A DNA stretch of 64,000 nt from an uncultured Bacteroidota bacterium (GTDB lineage: Bacteria; Bacteroidota; Bacteroidia; Flavobacteriales; Flavobacteriaceae). A model generated the notes under the pieces. That model had not been told where the DNA came from and did no database searches. It was given only the letters and a program-made list of their open reading frames with translations. Both the position numbers and the translations under genes were made by a program. How positions within the stretch are numbered: the first letter of the stretch is position 1; each line of letters begins with the position of its first letter. Positions 9,598 to 18,227 of the stretch are shown piece by piece. The stretch is taken from assembly GCA_903842575.1 (NCBI GenBank), contig CAIMMM010000127.1, forward strand, positions 30,106 through 94,105. The letters are read 5' to 3'.

Positions 9598-12500
9598 TTA
9601 TGTATTTCTAACTTTAACATGATAAATAACGTTTGGTCTTGTGCCTACGCTTTCTAATAAATGATACATTCTGTCATCTTCTGCTAATTTAGCAATTTGA
9701 GTTGTTTTATCATTTACATCTCCGAAGACCATTGCTCCATTTGAACAAGCAGCCGAACAAGCCGTTTGAAATTCTCCATCAACAATTACTCTTCCTTCGC
9801 TTTTCGCTGTTAAAATAGTCAATTGTGTTTTTTGAATACACATTGAACATTTTTCCATTACTCCACGAGAACGAACATTTACATCTGGATTCAATACCAT
9901 ACGACCCAAATCGTCATTCATATTATAATCAAACTCGCTGTTTTTGTTGTACAAGAACCAGTTAAAACGGCGTACTTTATATGGACAGTTGTTTGCACAG
10001 TAACGTGTTCCAACACATCTGTTATACGCCATATGGTTTTGACCTTGACGCGAATGTGATGTTGCGGCAACGGGACAAACTGTTTCACATGGTGCGTGAT
10101 TACAATGTTGACACATTACAGGTTGAAATGCTACTTGTGGATTGTGAGCTGGATTTTCCATTTCACTAAAACCTCCAAGCGAACCTTTTTTACCAAATAA
10201 TCCGTCAAAGTTTTCTTTTTTCTCATTGTCTCCAGCAAAAGTGTCTTCCGATGAATAATATCTATCAATACGCAACCAGTGCATATCACGACTTCTTCTA
10301 ACTTCAGATTTTCCTACTACAGGAACATTGTTTTCTGCATGACATGCAATAACACATGAACCACAACCTGTACAAGCATTTAAATCGATAGAAAGATTAA
10401 AATGATGTCCAACAGAACGATCAAACGGCTCCCATAAATCAACTTTTGTAGCTTCTACTTCTTTATGATCTAATGACACCATCGGAACTTCATTCCATTC
10501 TTTAGCATCTTTTGTATTAAAGATTTCAAGGGTAGTTTCTTTAATAATATCGCCTCTTCCCATCAATGTTTTTTGAGACTGAACACATGCAAATTCATGC
10601 TCGCCTGCCGCTTTTACAATTGATGCTGATTGGACATTATTAAAATTATTATATAGAACGTAGGCATTAATACCTACTTGCATTTCTTCTTTTAAAGAAA
10701 CTTTTTTACCATAACCTAAAGCCAAACCTAAAGTCCCTTTTGCTTGTCCTGGCTGAACAATTACAGGCACTTGCATTTTGTTTCCGTTTACAGTAATCGT
10801 AGCGTAACTTCCATTTAAACCTCCGTTTGCAACGATTTTGTTCTCTAATTTTAATGCATCTGCATCAAATTTAGAAACCGTTAAATAGTTATCCCAAGAA
10901 ACTCTTGTAATAGGATCTGGGAATTCTTGTAACCAAGGGTTATTGGCTTGTTGACCATCACCTAAACCGGTTTTGGTATATAAATTTAATTCAAATCCAT
11001 TAGCAGGTTTTGAAGAAGCTAAAGTATTTGCAGCACCACTATAATCTGTTGCCCCAGCTGAATTTGCAGTTGCTACACCAACAGCAATTCCATCATGAAC
11101 TGTTTTGTTCCAAGTAGCTCCGTTAGTATAATTTGCTGAATTCGCTTTTAAATAATCATAATAAGAAGCACTGTTCCCATTACAAGAAAGTAATACTTCT
11201 TGAAATTGTTTGGTGCTGAATAATGGACGAATGGTTGGTTGTGTTAAAGAATAAGTTCCTTTTGTCAACATTAAATCATTCCATGTTTCTAAATAATGAG
11301 GTGCTGGAATAGCAATATTTGTAATAGATGCCGTTTCATCTTCTTTTAATGAATGAGCAACCGATAATTTTACTTTTTTCAATCCAGATACAAAAGCTGA
11401 ACTATTTGCTAAAGTATAAACTGGATTAACGCCACTCATAATTAAGGTATGAACACTTCCCGCATTCATGTCAGCAATTAATTGCGCTACTTTTTCGTTA
11501 GAACCTTTTCTTATTTGTCTGGTTCCAACTGTTGAAAATGCTTCACTAACCAATGCTTGATTAATAGCCAAAACTAATAATTGTGCATTTTTATCTTGAA
11601 TTCCAGAAACCAAAAGACCTTTTGTCCCAGCTGCTTTTAATTGTTGAGCCGCTTTTACAACTACATCTTCGTTATCAACTTTTGAAGTTGAAACAGTTGC
11701 ATTTGTAATAACGTTATATATTTTAACCAAGGCTTGCTTTTGATTTGCAACCGACATCGGCACACGTTTGTCGGCAGCAGCACCAGATAAAGTCATGTTG
11801 GCTTCAAACTGAAAATGTTTTGACATTTTTCCAGCCTGAGGAACTCTTCCTTTTGCATATCCGGAATCATAACTTCCCCCATGCCAATCTCCCAAGAAAT
11901 CTGCATCAAGGGAAACGATGACAGCTGCTTTTGAGAAATCATAATTTGCTAATGCTCTTTCGCCATATACCGTTTCGAAAGCATCCAAAGCTGGAGATTC
12001 TGAAACAGCATCATACATAATATGTTTAGCCGTTGGATTATTTGCAATGAATTCGGCAATTAACTTTTCGGTAGTAGGACTTGCTAAAGTATTGGTCAAT
12101 AAAACAACTTGACCTCCTTTTGCTTTAGCATCTGCCAAACTTGATTTTATTCTTAAATCCGCTTCTGCCCAAGACGCCTCTTTTTGAGCCATTTTGGTAG
12201 TTTTCAAACGCATACTATCATATAATGACAATACAGAAGCATGAACTCTTGCGTTGGCAGCAAAACTGGCACCAGCAACAGTATTATTTTCTATTTTAAT
12301 GGGACGCCCTTCTCTTGTTTTTACTAAAAGATTAGCAAAATCGAAACCATCAAACATGGACGTAGCATAATAATCGGCAACGCCAGGGATAATTTGTTCC
12401 GGTTGTAAAACATATGGAATTGATCTATGAACTGGACCTTCACACGCAGCCAATGAAGCGGCGGCAGTAGTAAATCCAACGTATTTCAAGAAATCACGAC

Positions 12501-12654
12501 GCGTAGTTGATGAAGAGGATAATGAATCTTTGTCTGAAAGAAATTCATCCGTTGGAATGGCTTCCACAAATTCATTATTTCTAAGCGTCTCAACAATAGA
12601 ACTATTTTCGTTTAGTTCTTCAACACTTTTCCAGTATTTTTTGTTTGATGACAT
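9598..12654 (-). CDS. actB: alternative complex III iron-sulfur/molybdopterin-like subunit ActB
   Basis: ActB is the periplasmic iron-sulfur subunit of ACIII. The N-terminus carries a Tat-like signal TTRRDFLKYVGF followed by a lipobox-like LAAC. Residues up to about 720 form a molybdopterin-oxidoreductase-type region; in studied ACIII complexes this lacks the Mo cofactor. The C-terminal ferredoxin-type part holds four Cys clusters: CTGCGSCVIAC, CQHCNHAPCETVC, CVGTRYCANNC and CSMCIQ...CSAAC. These fit three [4Fe-4S] and one [3Fe-4S] centre. At 1018 residues it is of usual length. Confidence 0.95.
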   Translation of the reverse strand: MSSNKKYWKSVEELNENSSIVETLRNNEFVEAIPTDEFLSDKDSLSSSSTTRRDFLKYVGFTTAAASLAACEGPVHRSIPYVLQPEQIIPGVADYYATSMFDGFDFANLLVKTREGRPIKIENNTVAGASFAANARVHASVLSLYDSMRLKTTKMAQKEASWAEADLRIKSSLADAKAKGGQVVLLTNTLASPTTEKLIAEFIANNPTAKHIMYDAVSESPALDAFETVYGERALANYDFSKAAVIVSLDADFLGDWHGGSYDSGYAKGRVPQAGKMSKHFQFEANMTLSGAAADKRVPMSVANQKQALVKIYNVITNATVSTSKVDNEDVVVKAAQQLKAAGTKGLLVSGIQDKNAQLLVLAINQALVSEAFSTVGTRQIRKGSNEKVAQLIADMNAGSVHTLIMSGVNPVYTLANSSAFVSGLKKVKLSVAHSLKEDETASITNIAIPAPHYLETWNDLMLTKGTYSLTQPTIRPLFSTKQFQEVLLSCNGNSASYYDYLKANSANYTNGATWNKTVHDGIAVGVATANSAGATDYSGAANTLASSKPANGFELNLYTKTGLGDGQQANNPWLQEFPDPITRVSWDNYLTVSKFDADALKLENKIVANGGLNGSYATITVNGNKMQVPVIVQPGQAKGTLGLALGYGKKVSLKEEMQVGINAYVLYNNFNNVQSASIVKAAGEHEFACVQSQKTLMGRGDIIKETTLEIFNTKDAKEWNEVPMVSLDHKEVEATKVDLWEPFDRSVGHHFNLSIDLNACTGCGSCVIACHAENNVPVVGKSEVRRSRDMHWLRIDRYYSSEDTFAGDNEKKENFDGLFGKKGSLGGFSEMENPAHNPQVAFQPVMCQHCNHAPCETVCPVAATSHSRQGQNHMAYNRCVGTRYCANNCPYKVRRFNWFLYNKNSEFDYNMNDDLGRMVLNPDVNVRSRGVMEKCSMCIQKTQLTILTAKSEGRVIVDGEFQTACSAACSNGAMVFGDVNDKTTQIAKLAEDDRMYHLLESVGTRPNVIYHVKVRNT

Positions 12655-12687
12655 CGTATATAAATATTAGCTTCTTAAATTATTTTA

Positions 12688-14019
12688 TTAATAGTGGCAT
12701 TTACCACATTCTAAACCTCCCATTTGTGCTGCAGTCAATTTGTCTACACCATATTTTTTCGAAAGTTCTGCGTGAATTTTGTCATAGTATTTATTACCTT
12801 CCATTTTTACATCAGTAGTGCGGTGACATTTAATACACCAACCCATGGTTAAAGGGGCAAATTGTTTTTGCACTTCATAAGTTTGAACGGGACCATGACA
12901 TGTTTGACATTCAATACCAGCAACCGTAACGTGTTGTGAGTGGTTAAAATAAGCAAAATCAGGAAGATTATGAATACGTACCCATTTCACTGGGCTTGTT
13001 TTGCCTGTATATTTTTGATTTGCTTTATCCCAACCTACAGCATCATATAATTTTTGAATTTGTTGGTCGTAAAAAGCTTTTGAATGATCTGGTGTTGCAG
13101 TGGTGTCCGAAACTTCAGAAATGTTTTTATGACAATTCATACATACATTTAATGAAGGAATACCAGCATTTTTACTAACACGAGCTGCGGAGTGACAGTA
13201 TTTACAATTAACACCATTACTTCCTGCGTGAATTCTATGTGAATAATGAATAGGCTGTATAGGCTCATAATTTTGGTCAACACCAATTTGCATTACCCAA
13301 CTGTAGAAAAAGAAAGCCCCTGTTAACAATAAGAAAATAGAAGACACCAAAACTAAAAATTGATTTCTAGCAAAAGCTTTCCAAATTGGTAATGTAGCTT
13401 CTTTTTCAGCTACTTCAATGCCATTTAATTTTGCTACTTTGGTTAAAACATTGCTCACAAAAAACAACATAAGAATCAACATTAACATTACAAGTGTTAA
13501 TGCGCCAAGAATGACATCATTTGAAATTCCGTTGTCATTATTAGCTGTTCCAGGAACAGCAACAGTTGCAGGCGGAGGTGGTGCAACTTCGGAAGTATAT
13601 GCTAAAATATTATCCACATCTTGTTTTGACAATTGTGGAAAAGGCGTCATTGGCAACTTATTATTATCTGCAAACAATTTCACAGCATCAGCATCGCCTG
13701 ATTTTATCAGCTCCGAACTGTTAGCTATCCATTTGTAGAACCAGTCTTTTGCATGGCGACCTATTACACCACGAAGTCCTGGACCAGTTGCCTTTCCGTC
13801 TAGCTTATGACAAGCAGCACAATTGGAGTTGAATAATGCTTTCCCAGCTATTGGATCACCACCTGCAGCAGGAGCGACTGTTGCTGCCGGAGCTACTACT
13901 GTTGTTGCAGTTGCTGGCGGAGTTGCTTGAGAAAATGAAGTTAAGGAGAGCGTTAGCATTAAAGCTAAACTGTAAATTATTTTCCTTGATATCGAATTAT
14001 GGTTACCCACTTTTTTCAT
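12688..14019 (-). CDS. actA: alternative complex III multiheme cytochrome c subunit ActA
   Basis: ActA is the first gene of the operon. It has a signal peptide, an Ala/Pro/Val-rich linker, a mono-heme cytochrome c domain (CAACHKLDGKATGPGL, about residue 70), a transmembrane anchor, and a C-terminal multiheme part. Six CXXCH motifs are visible: CAACH, CKYCH, CMNCH, CQTCH, CIKCH and CGKCH, the last one residue from the C-terminus. It therefore looks like a mono-heme domain fused to the usual pentaheme subunit. It should carry electrons from the ActB clusters towards ActE and the oxidase. Confidence 0.94.
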   Translation of the reverse strand: MKKVGNHNSISRKIIYSLALMLTLSLTSFSQATPPATATTVVAPAATVAPAAGGDPIAGKALFNSNCAACHKLDGKATGPGLRGVIGRHAKDWFYKWIANSSELIKSGDADAVKLFADNNKLPMTPFPQLSKQDVDNILAYTSEVAPPPPATVAVPGTANNDNGISNDVILGALTLVMLMLILMLFFVSNVLTKVAKLNGIEVAEKEATLPIWKAFARNQFLVLVSSIFLLLTGAFFFYSWVMQIGVDQNYEPIQPIHYSHRIHAGSNGVNCKYCHSAARVSKNAGIPSLNVCMNCHKNISEVSDTTATPDHSKAFYDQQIQKLYDAVGWDKANQKYTGKTSPVKWVRIHNLPDFAYFNHSQHVTVAGIECQTCHGPVQTYEVQKQFAPLTMGWCIKCHRTTDVKMEGNKYYDKIHAELSKKYGVDKLTAAQMGGLECGKCHY

Positions 14020-14102
14020 ATTGTAAATGATTATCCGCTAATTTGGGAGATTTATACCAATTTAAAGCATAGTAAAATCAACACCTTTATTAAAAACTCG
14101 CA

Positions 14103-14131
14103 CAAAAATACGACTTATGAACTATTCTCAA
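14103..14131 (-). promoter_or_regulatory. promoter of the act-cox operon
   Basis: Read on the minus strand: TTG, 18 nt, then TATTTTTG, a full match to the Bacteroidetes -33/-7 consensus. Transcription would start near 14097, leaving a leader of about 78 nt before actA. It is the only strong promoter I see for the 11.5-kb operon. Confidence 0.7.
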
Positions 14132-14208
14132 AACCCTAAATATATCTTAAATATCAATTTATATTAATTCTAAATAATGTTTTCTCTTTTCTTTAAATTT
14201 ATAAGTTT

Positions 14209-14216
14209 TACATTTG
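14209..14216 (+). promoter_or_regulatory. promoter -7 box of the SPOR protein gene
   Basis: TACATTTG matches TAnnTTTG and ends 18 nt before the ATG. The -33 region is only weakly matched (TTTC). It lies back to back with the act operon promoter in the 215-bp divergent gap. Confidence 0.55.
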
Positions 14217-14234
14217 CATTAAAATCAATTCATT

Positions 14235-14624
14235 ATGAAAGTTTTAACAAAAATAAAAAGTTTTTCGTTGCTGTTTTTTTTCCTTTTTTTATGCTCAAAA
14301 AGCATAGCGCAGGAAAATAAAATAACGGTAACCCAAGACCCAAAATTTGAACAATTGTTAAATGAAAAGAGAAAAATAAATAGCTCCATAACTGTAAATG
14401 ACCGATATAAGATTCAAATCTACAATGGCGACAATGAAAATTCAAGAAAGAAATTAATTGAATTTAAAAAAGAAAATGTGAATTTTGATGCTACAATTGT
14501 TTTTAGCACACCTATGTATAAAGTATGGGTAGGAAATTTTAAAACACGCATTGAAGCGGAAAAAAACTTAACCGATTTAAAGAAAAAATACCCAACCGCT
14601 TTTTTGATTAAGCCAAACAAATAA
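14235..14624 (+). CDS. SPOR domain-containing exported protein
   Basis: This 129-residue protein has a signal peptide ending near SIAQ. Residues about 53-128 form a SPOR-type domain: the pattern YKIQIYNGDNENSRKKLIEF...YKVWVGNFKTRIEAEKNLTDLK is typical of the beta-alpha-beta SPOR fold. SPOR domains bind peptidoglycan stripped of peptide side chains, so a periplasmic or cell-wall role is likely. The stop overlaps the next ATG (TAATG), so the two genes are coupled. Confidence 0.85.
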   Translation: MKVLTKIKSFSLLFFFLFLCSKSIAQENKITVTQDPKFEQLLNEKRKINSSITVNDRYKIQIYNGDNENSRKKLIEFKKENVNFDATIVFSTPMYKVWVGNFKTRIEAEKNLTDLKKKYPTAFLIKPNK

Positions 14625-15115
14625 TGCCTTTTAAAAAAATAACCATAATTGCGCTAGCACTTTTTTATAGTTTTTTCTTGTTCCTATTATCAACGGATAC
14701 TTTGTTATCGGATATTCTACAAGTAAGACAAAACATTATCATTCATTCCGAAGCGAAGGAAACTTTAGTGCTTTCCAGACAAGCCTGGGATAGTATTGCG
14801 AATAAAAAAGAATTTAAATACAACAACAATTACTATGATGTAAAAGATATTGTTATCTATAAAAACTTTGTAAAAGCGGAAGTGGTTAAAGACATGTTGG
14901 AGCTAATTATTAAAGACATCACGAAAAATTTAAGTGCTAAAGATAAAAAAACTCATTTACTGAATTTTAAGAAATCAATTGTTATTTATTACTCAAAAGC
15001 AACTTCCATTAGCTTTGTTTTTACCTCCAAAATTTTAAAAAATAAATTTTCTTATTGTACCTATAGTAAAAATAAATTTCTCACTTCTCTCTTTCGCCCA
15101 CCCTGTTTTAGTTAA
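14624..15115 (+). CDS. small exported protein of unknown function upstream of a TonB receptor
   Basis: This 163-residue protein starts inside the stop codon of the SPOR gene. It has an N-terminal membrane or signal segment (residues 6-24). I recognise no domain. The middle is rich in Lys and Ile, and the protein ends FRPPCFS, a short Pro-Pro-Cys tail preceded by hydrophobic residues. It sits 104 bp before a TonB-dependent receptor gene on the same strand. An accessory role for that receptor is only inferred from position. Confidence 0.6.
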   Translation: MPFKKITIIALALFYSFFLFLLSTDTLLSDILQVRQNIIIHSEAKETLVLSRQAWDSIANKKEFKYNNNYYDVKDIVIYKNFVKAEVVKDMLELIIKDITKNLSAKDKKTHLLNFKKSIVIYYSKATSISFVFTSKILKNKFSYCTYSKNKFLTSLFRPPCFS

Positions 15116-15219
15116 ATCAAAAACCATTTCGATTTTTGAATTGAAATTATTTTAAGAATGCATTTTTTGTCTTGAAAACAGACAAAGATGTTTTGACGTT
15201 TTAACTAAAATTATAAAAA

Positions 15220-17412
15220 ATGAAAAAATACCTACTCGTATTAATAGCTACGGCTGCAGTTGGTTATGGACAAACGAACATTGATAGCACAAAAGCAAAA
15301 CAATTGGAGGAAGTGTATATTACCACTCCAAAATATTTAAAAAATAAAAAGTTCCTTTCCCAAAAAGCGGAAAACATTTCGAAAAATGAAATAGAATTTC
15401 AAAACTTTCAAAACACAGCCGATGCGTTGTCCAACTCGGGAGATGTAACGGTTCAAAAATCACAACAAGGTGGCGGAAGTCCAGTAATCCGTGGGTTTGA
15501 AGCTAGCAGAATTTTGATTCTTGTGGATGGCATTCGAATGAACAATCTCATTTTCAGAGCGGGACATTTGCAAAATATCATTACCGTTGATGAAAACATG
15601 TTGGAAAACATTGATGTGTTTTATGGGGCTTCTTCTACTTTATTTGGTAGTGATGCCTTGGGCGGAGCCGTTAATTTAACAACCAAAAAAGCACAATTTG
15701 CTTCAGATGGAAAACATTTTTCAAACAATGTGTTGACTAGGTATTCATCGGCAAACCAAGAAAAATCAACTCACTTAAATTTGAATTATGGAACTTCCAA
15801 TTTTGCTTCGCTAACGGCATTCTCCTTGAATGATTTTGGCGATTTAAAAATGGGGAAGAACAAAAATCATCACAATGACTTCTTTGGAGAAAAAGCGTTC
15901 TATGTACAAACTGTAAATGGTATAGATCAATTAGTTGCCAATAACGACAAGTACGTTCAGAAATTTACGGCATACAAACAATATGATTTCATGCAAAAGT
16001 TTGCTTATAAACAAGCCAACGGCAATTTGCACAGTTTAAATTTTCAATATGCTACTACATCCAATATTCCGAGATATGATCGTCTAACGGATTCTGCAGG
16101 AAGCGGTTTGAAAAATGCCGAATGGTATTATGGACCTCAAAAAAGATTGTTGGGCGTTTATAATTTCTCTAAAAATAAAGCCTTTCTCAACAGCGATTTG
16201 TCTTTAGATGTTAGCTATCAAAATGTGGAAGAAAGCCGACACAATAGAAAATTTGGCAATTATAATTTACAAAACCGAACGGAGAAAGTAAACATGTATG
16301 GTATCAATGCCATGTTGAAAAAAGCCTTCTCCAAAAGCGAATTAGTATACGGCTTAGAAACTACGTTTGACGATTTGAATTCATCTGCCTACAGTAAAAA
16401 CATCAATACGGGCGAAACACAAACAATAGATTCCCGTTATCCAAATGGCAAAAATAATGTGTTCCGTGGGGATTTATTCTTGTCTTATAACGAAACGATT
16501 TCTCCAAAAGCCAACTGGAATTTCGGAGGGAGAATTGGTTGTACTTCTTTGAAAAGTACTATTGGAGACAATAGTTTTTTCCAGTTGCCATTTGATAAAA
16601 TTCAGCAAAACAATTTAACCTATAGCGCCACGCTTGGCATAATTTATAAAACCAGTAATACGGTGAGTTTGATTGCCAATATAAGTTCGGGATTCCGCAC
16701 ACCAAACATTGATGATTTGGCAAAAATATTCGAATCGGGCGATGGCACTTTGATTGTTCCCAATGAAAATTTAAAACCTGAAAAAACCATCACGGCCGAT
16801 TTAGGATTTAGAATCACCAGCGAAAACAGGCGTTTCGAATGGGAGAACACCTATTTCTACACGCACATCATTGATGCTATTGTAACCGATACATTTACTT
16901 TCAATGGTTTGAGTACCGTAGATTACAACGGAACGCCAAGTCAGGTTTTTGCTAACCAAAATAAAGGAAAAGCTTTTATCACTGGAATCTCTTCTTCTTT
17001 GAAAGCGTATGTGGTAGATAATTTACTTTTCACCGCGAGTTTCAATTACACCTTGGGTCGAATTTTGAAAGATGGAGAGCAACTTCCACTAGATCATATT
17101 GCTCCTTTTTATGGAAAAATAGGATTCAATTATTCTAAAAAACGCTACGGTTTGGAAGCTTATATGCTTTACAATGGCAAAAAAGACCTTAAAAACTATT
17201 TTCTAAACGGGGAAGACAACGAGCAATATGCACCTCCGGGTGGCATGCCAGCTTGGGAAACCTACAACGCAAAAGGTTCGGTAGAGGTGTTTAAAAACGC
17301 AACCCTTTTTGTGGGTGTGGAAAATATTTTGGACACGCAATACAGAACTTTCTCTTCGGGCATGAATGCTGCCGGAAGAAATTTTTATAGTGGATTGAAA
17401 TACAGTTTCTAA
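15220..17412 (+). CDS. TonB-dependent outer-membrane receptor (heme/hemoglobin-receptor-like)
   Basis: This 730-residue receptor has a signal peptide, an N-terminal plug (about residues 40-155, with VIRGFEASRILILVDGIRMN and GSDALGGAVNL) and a beta-barrel ending in the outer-membrane-type terminal Phe (SGLKYSF). The barrel has FRTPNIDDL, which resembles the FRAP/NPNL-type region of heme receptors, but ligand identity is not shown. Homologous plugs occur in HmuR/ShuA-type receptors, so heme or another iron source is a reasonable guess. No Fur-like or transport partner genes are adjacent. Confidence 0.88.
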   Translation: MKKYLLVLIATAAVGYGQTNIDSTKAKQLEEVYITTPKYLKNKKFLSQKAENISKNEIEFQNFQNTADALSNSGDVTVQKSQQGGGSPVIRGFEASRILILVDGIRMNNLIFRAGHLQNIITVDENMLENIDVFYGASSTLFGSDALGGAVNLTTKKAQFASDGKHFSNNVLTRYSSANQEKSTHLNLNYGTSNFASLTAFSLNDFGDLKMGKNKNHHNDFFGEKAFYVQTVNGIDQLVANNDKYVQKFTAYKQYDFMQKFAYKQANGNLHSLNFQYATTSNIPRYDRLTDSAGSGLKNAEWYYGPQKRLLGVYNFSKNKAFLNSDLSLDVSYQNVEESRHNRKFGNYNLQNRTEKVNMYGINAMLKKAFSKSELVYGLETTFDDLNSSAYSKNINTGETQTIDSRYPNGKNNVFRGDLFLSYNETISPKANWNFGGRIGCTSLKSTIGDNSFFQLPFDKIQQNNLTYSATLGIIYKTSNTVSLIANISSGFRTPNIDDLAKIFESGDGTLIVPNENLKPEKTITADLGFRITSENRRFEWENTYFYTHIIDAIVTDTFTFNGLSTVDYNGTPSQVFANQNKGKAFITGISSSLKAYVVDNLLFTASFNYTLGRILKDGEQLPLDHIAPFYGKIGFNYSKKRYGLEAYMLYNGKKDLKNYFLNGEDNEQYAPPGGMPAWETYNAKGSVEVFKNATLFVGVENILDTQYRTFSSGMNAAGRNFYSGLKYSF

Positions 17413-17436
17413 ATCTTTCCCATTATTGCTAAAAAG

Positions 17437-17467
17437 TCCCGTCTCTTTAAAAGGAGGCGGGATTTTT
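17437..17467 (+). terminator. terminator of the TonB receptor gene
   Basis: Stem TCCCGTCTC / GAGGCGGGA (one G-U pair) with an 8-nt loop, followed by a T run. It lies 24 bp after the receptor stop. Confidence 0.85.
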
Positions 17468-17504
17468 TGAATAAAGATGTAAGATAATTTCATACATTCG
17501 CTAG

Positions 17505-18125
17505 ATGAAATATTTCATTACACTGCTTCTTCTTGTGAATTTCAATCTTGGTTTTAGTCAGGATTATAAATTTAATCTTCTAACAAAATACATTGTCAAT
17601 CAAGAAGATCGGGAATGGGAAAGAATTGTTTATTCAAACGTTGATGATTCAAATTATTTTCTTTCATTAAATAAAACACAAGATGAAAACTTGGCGTATT
17701 TATCAGATATGAAAAATAAGATTGTTCATCATTTTTATTTTATTGAAAACATAGAAAACGGAGAAATTTATTTTACATTCAAATTTATAAAGTCTGAGAA
17801 ATTAAAGCCTATCTCTTTAACTTCTAATTTTCGATTTAAATTTGAAACAATCAAAGAAGATAGTTCGTTTAAAACAATAAAAATGACTGGTTATAAAAAC
17901 AAAAAAATGACTAAAATTGGTGGGATTTCAGAATTAAAAGTCAAGAAGCATCCTAAAAATTTATTTCCCTTATATCGTTTTAGTTATATGCATCTTTTTG
18001 AATATCGGACTGATATTGATTTAGGTGAAAACTGTATTGTTGAAAGTTCTAAAATTGTTGGGGAACTAAAATTAGAATGTCATCTTGCCTATTATAAAGA
18101 AATAGCCTTAGTACTCAAAATATAG
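17505..18125 (+). CDS. exported protein of unknown function
   Basis: This 206-residue protein has a clear signal peptide (cleavage probably after NFNLGFSQ) and is otherwise soluble and rich in Lys, Phe and Tyr. I recognise no domain. A predicted beta-rich pattern (alternating hydrophobics) suggests a periplasmic or outer-membrane-associated fold. It stands alone between two terminators, so it is probably monocistronic. Confidence 0.7.
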   Translation: MKYFITLLLLVNFNLGFSQDYKFNLLTKYIVNQEDREWERIVYSNVDDSNYFLSLNKTQDENLAYLSDMKNKIVHHFYFIENIENGEIYFTFKFIKSEKLKPISLTSNFRFKFETIKEDSSFKTIKMTGYKNKKMTKIGGISELKVKKHPKNLFPLYRFSYMHLFEYRTDIDLGENCIVESSKIVGELKLECHLAYYKEIALVLKI

Positions 18126-18189
18126 AATACCTTCTGAAACCAATATACAGAATTAAAATCTGTTTCCACAAACGAAAGTAAACCCAAAA

Positions 18190-18215
18190 AAAAATCCCGA
18201 TGTCTCGGGATTTTT
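18190..18215. terminator. bidirectional terminator between the exported protein and infB
   Basis: AAAAATCCCGA-TGTC-TCGGGATTTTT is an 11-bp perfect stem with A/T runs on both sides. It serves the plus-strand gene ending at 18125 and infB, whose stop is at 18228 on the minus strand. Confidence 0.9.
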
Positions 18216-18227
18216 TATATTTAACTA

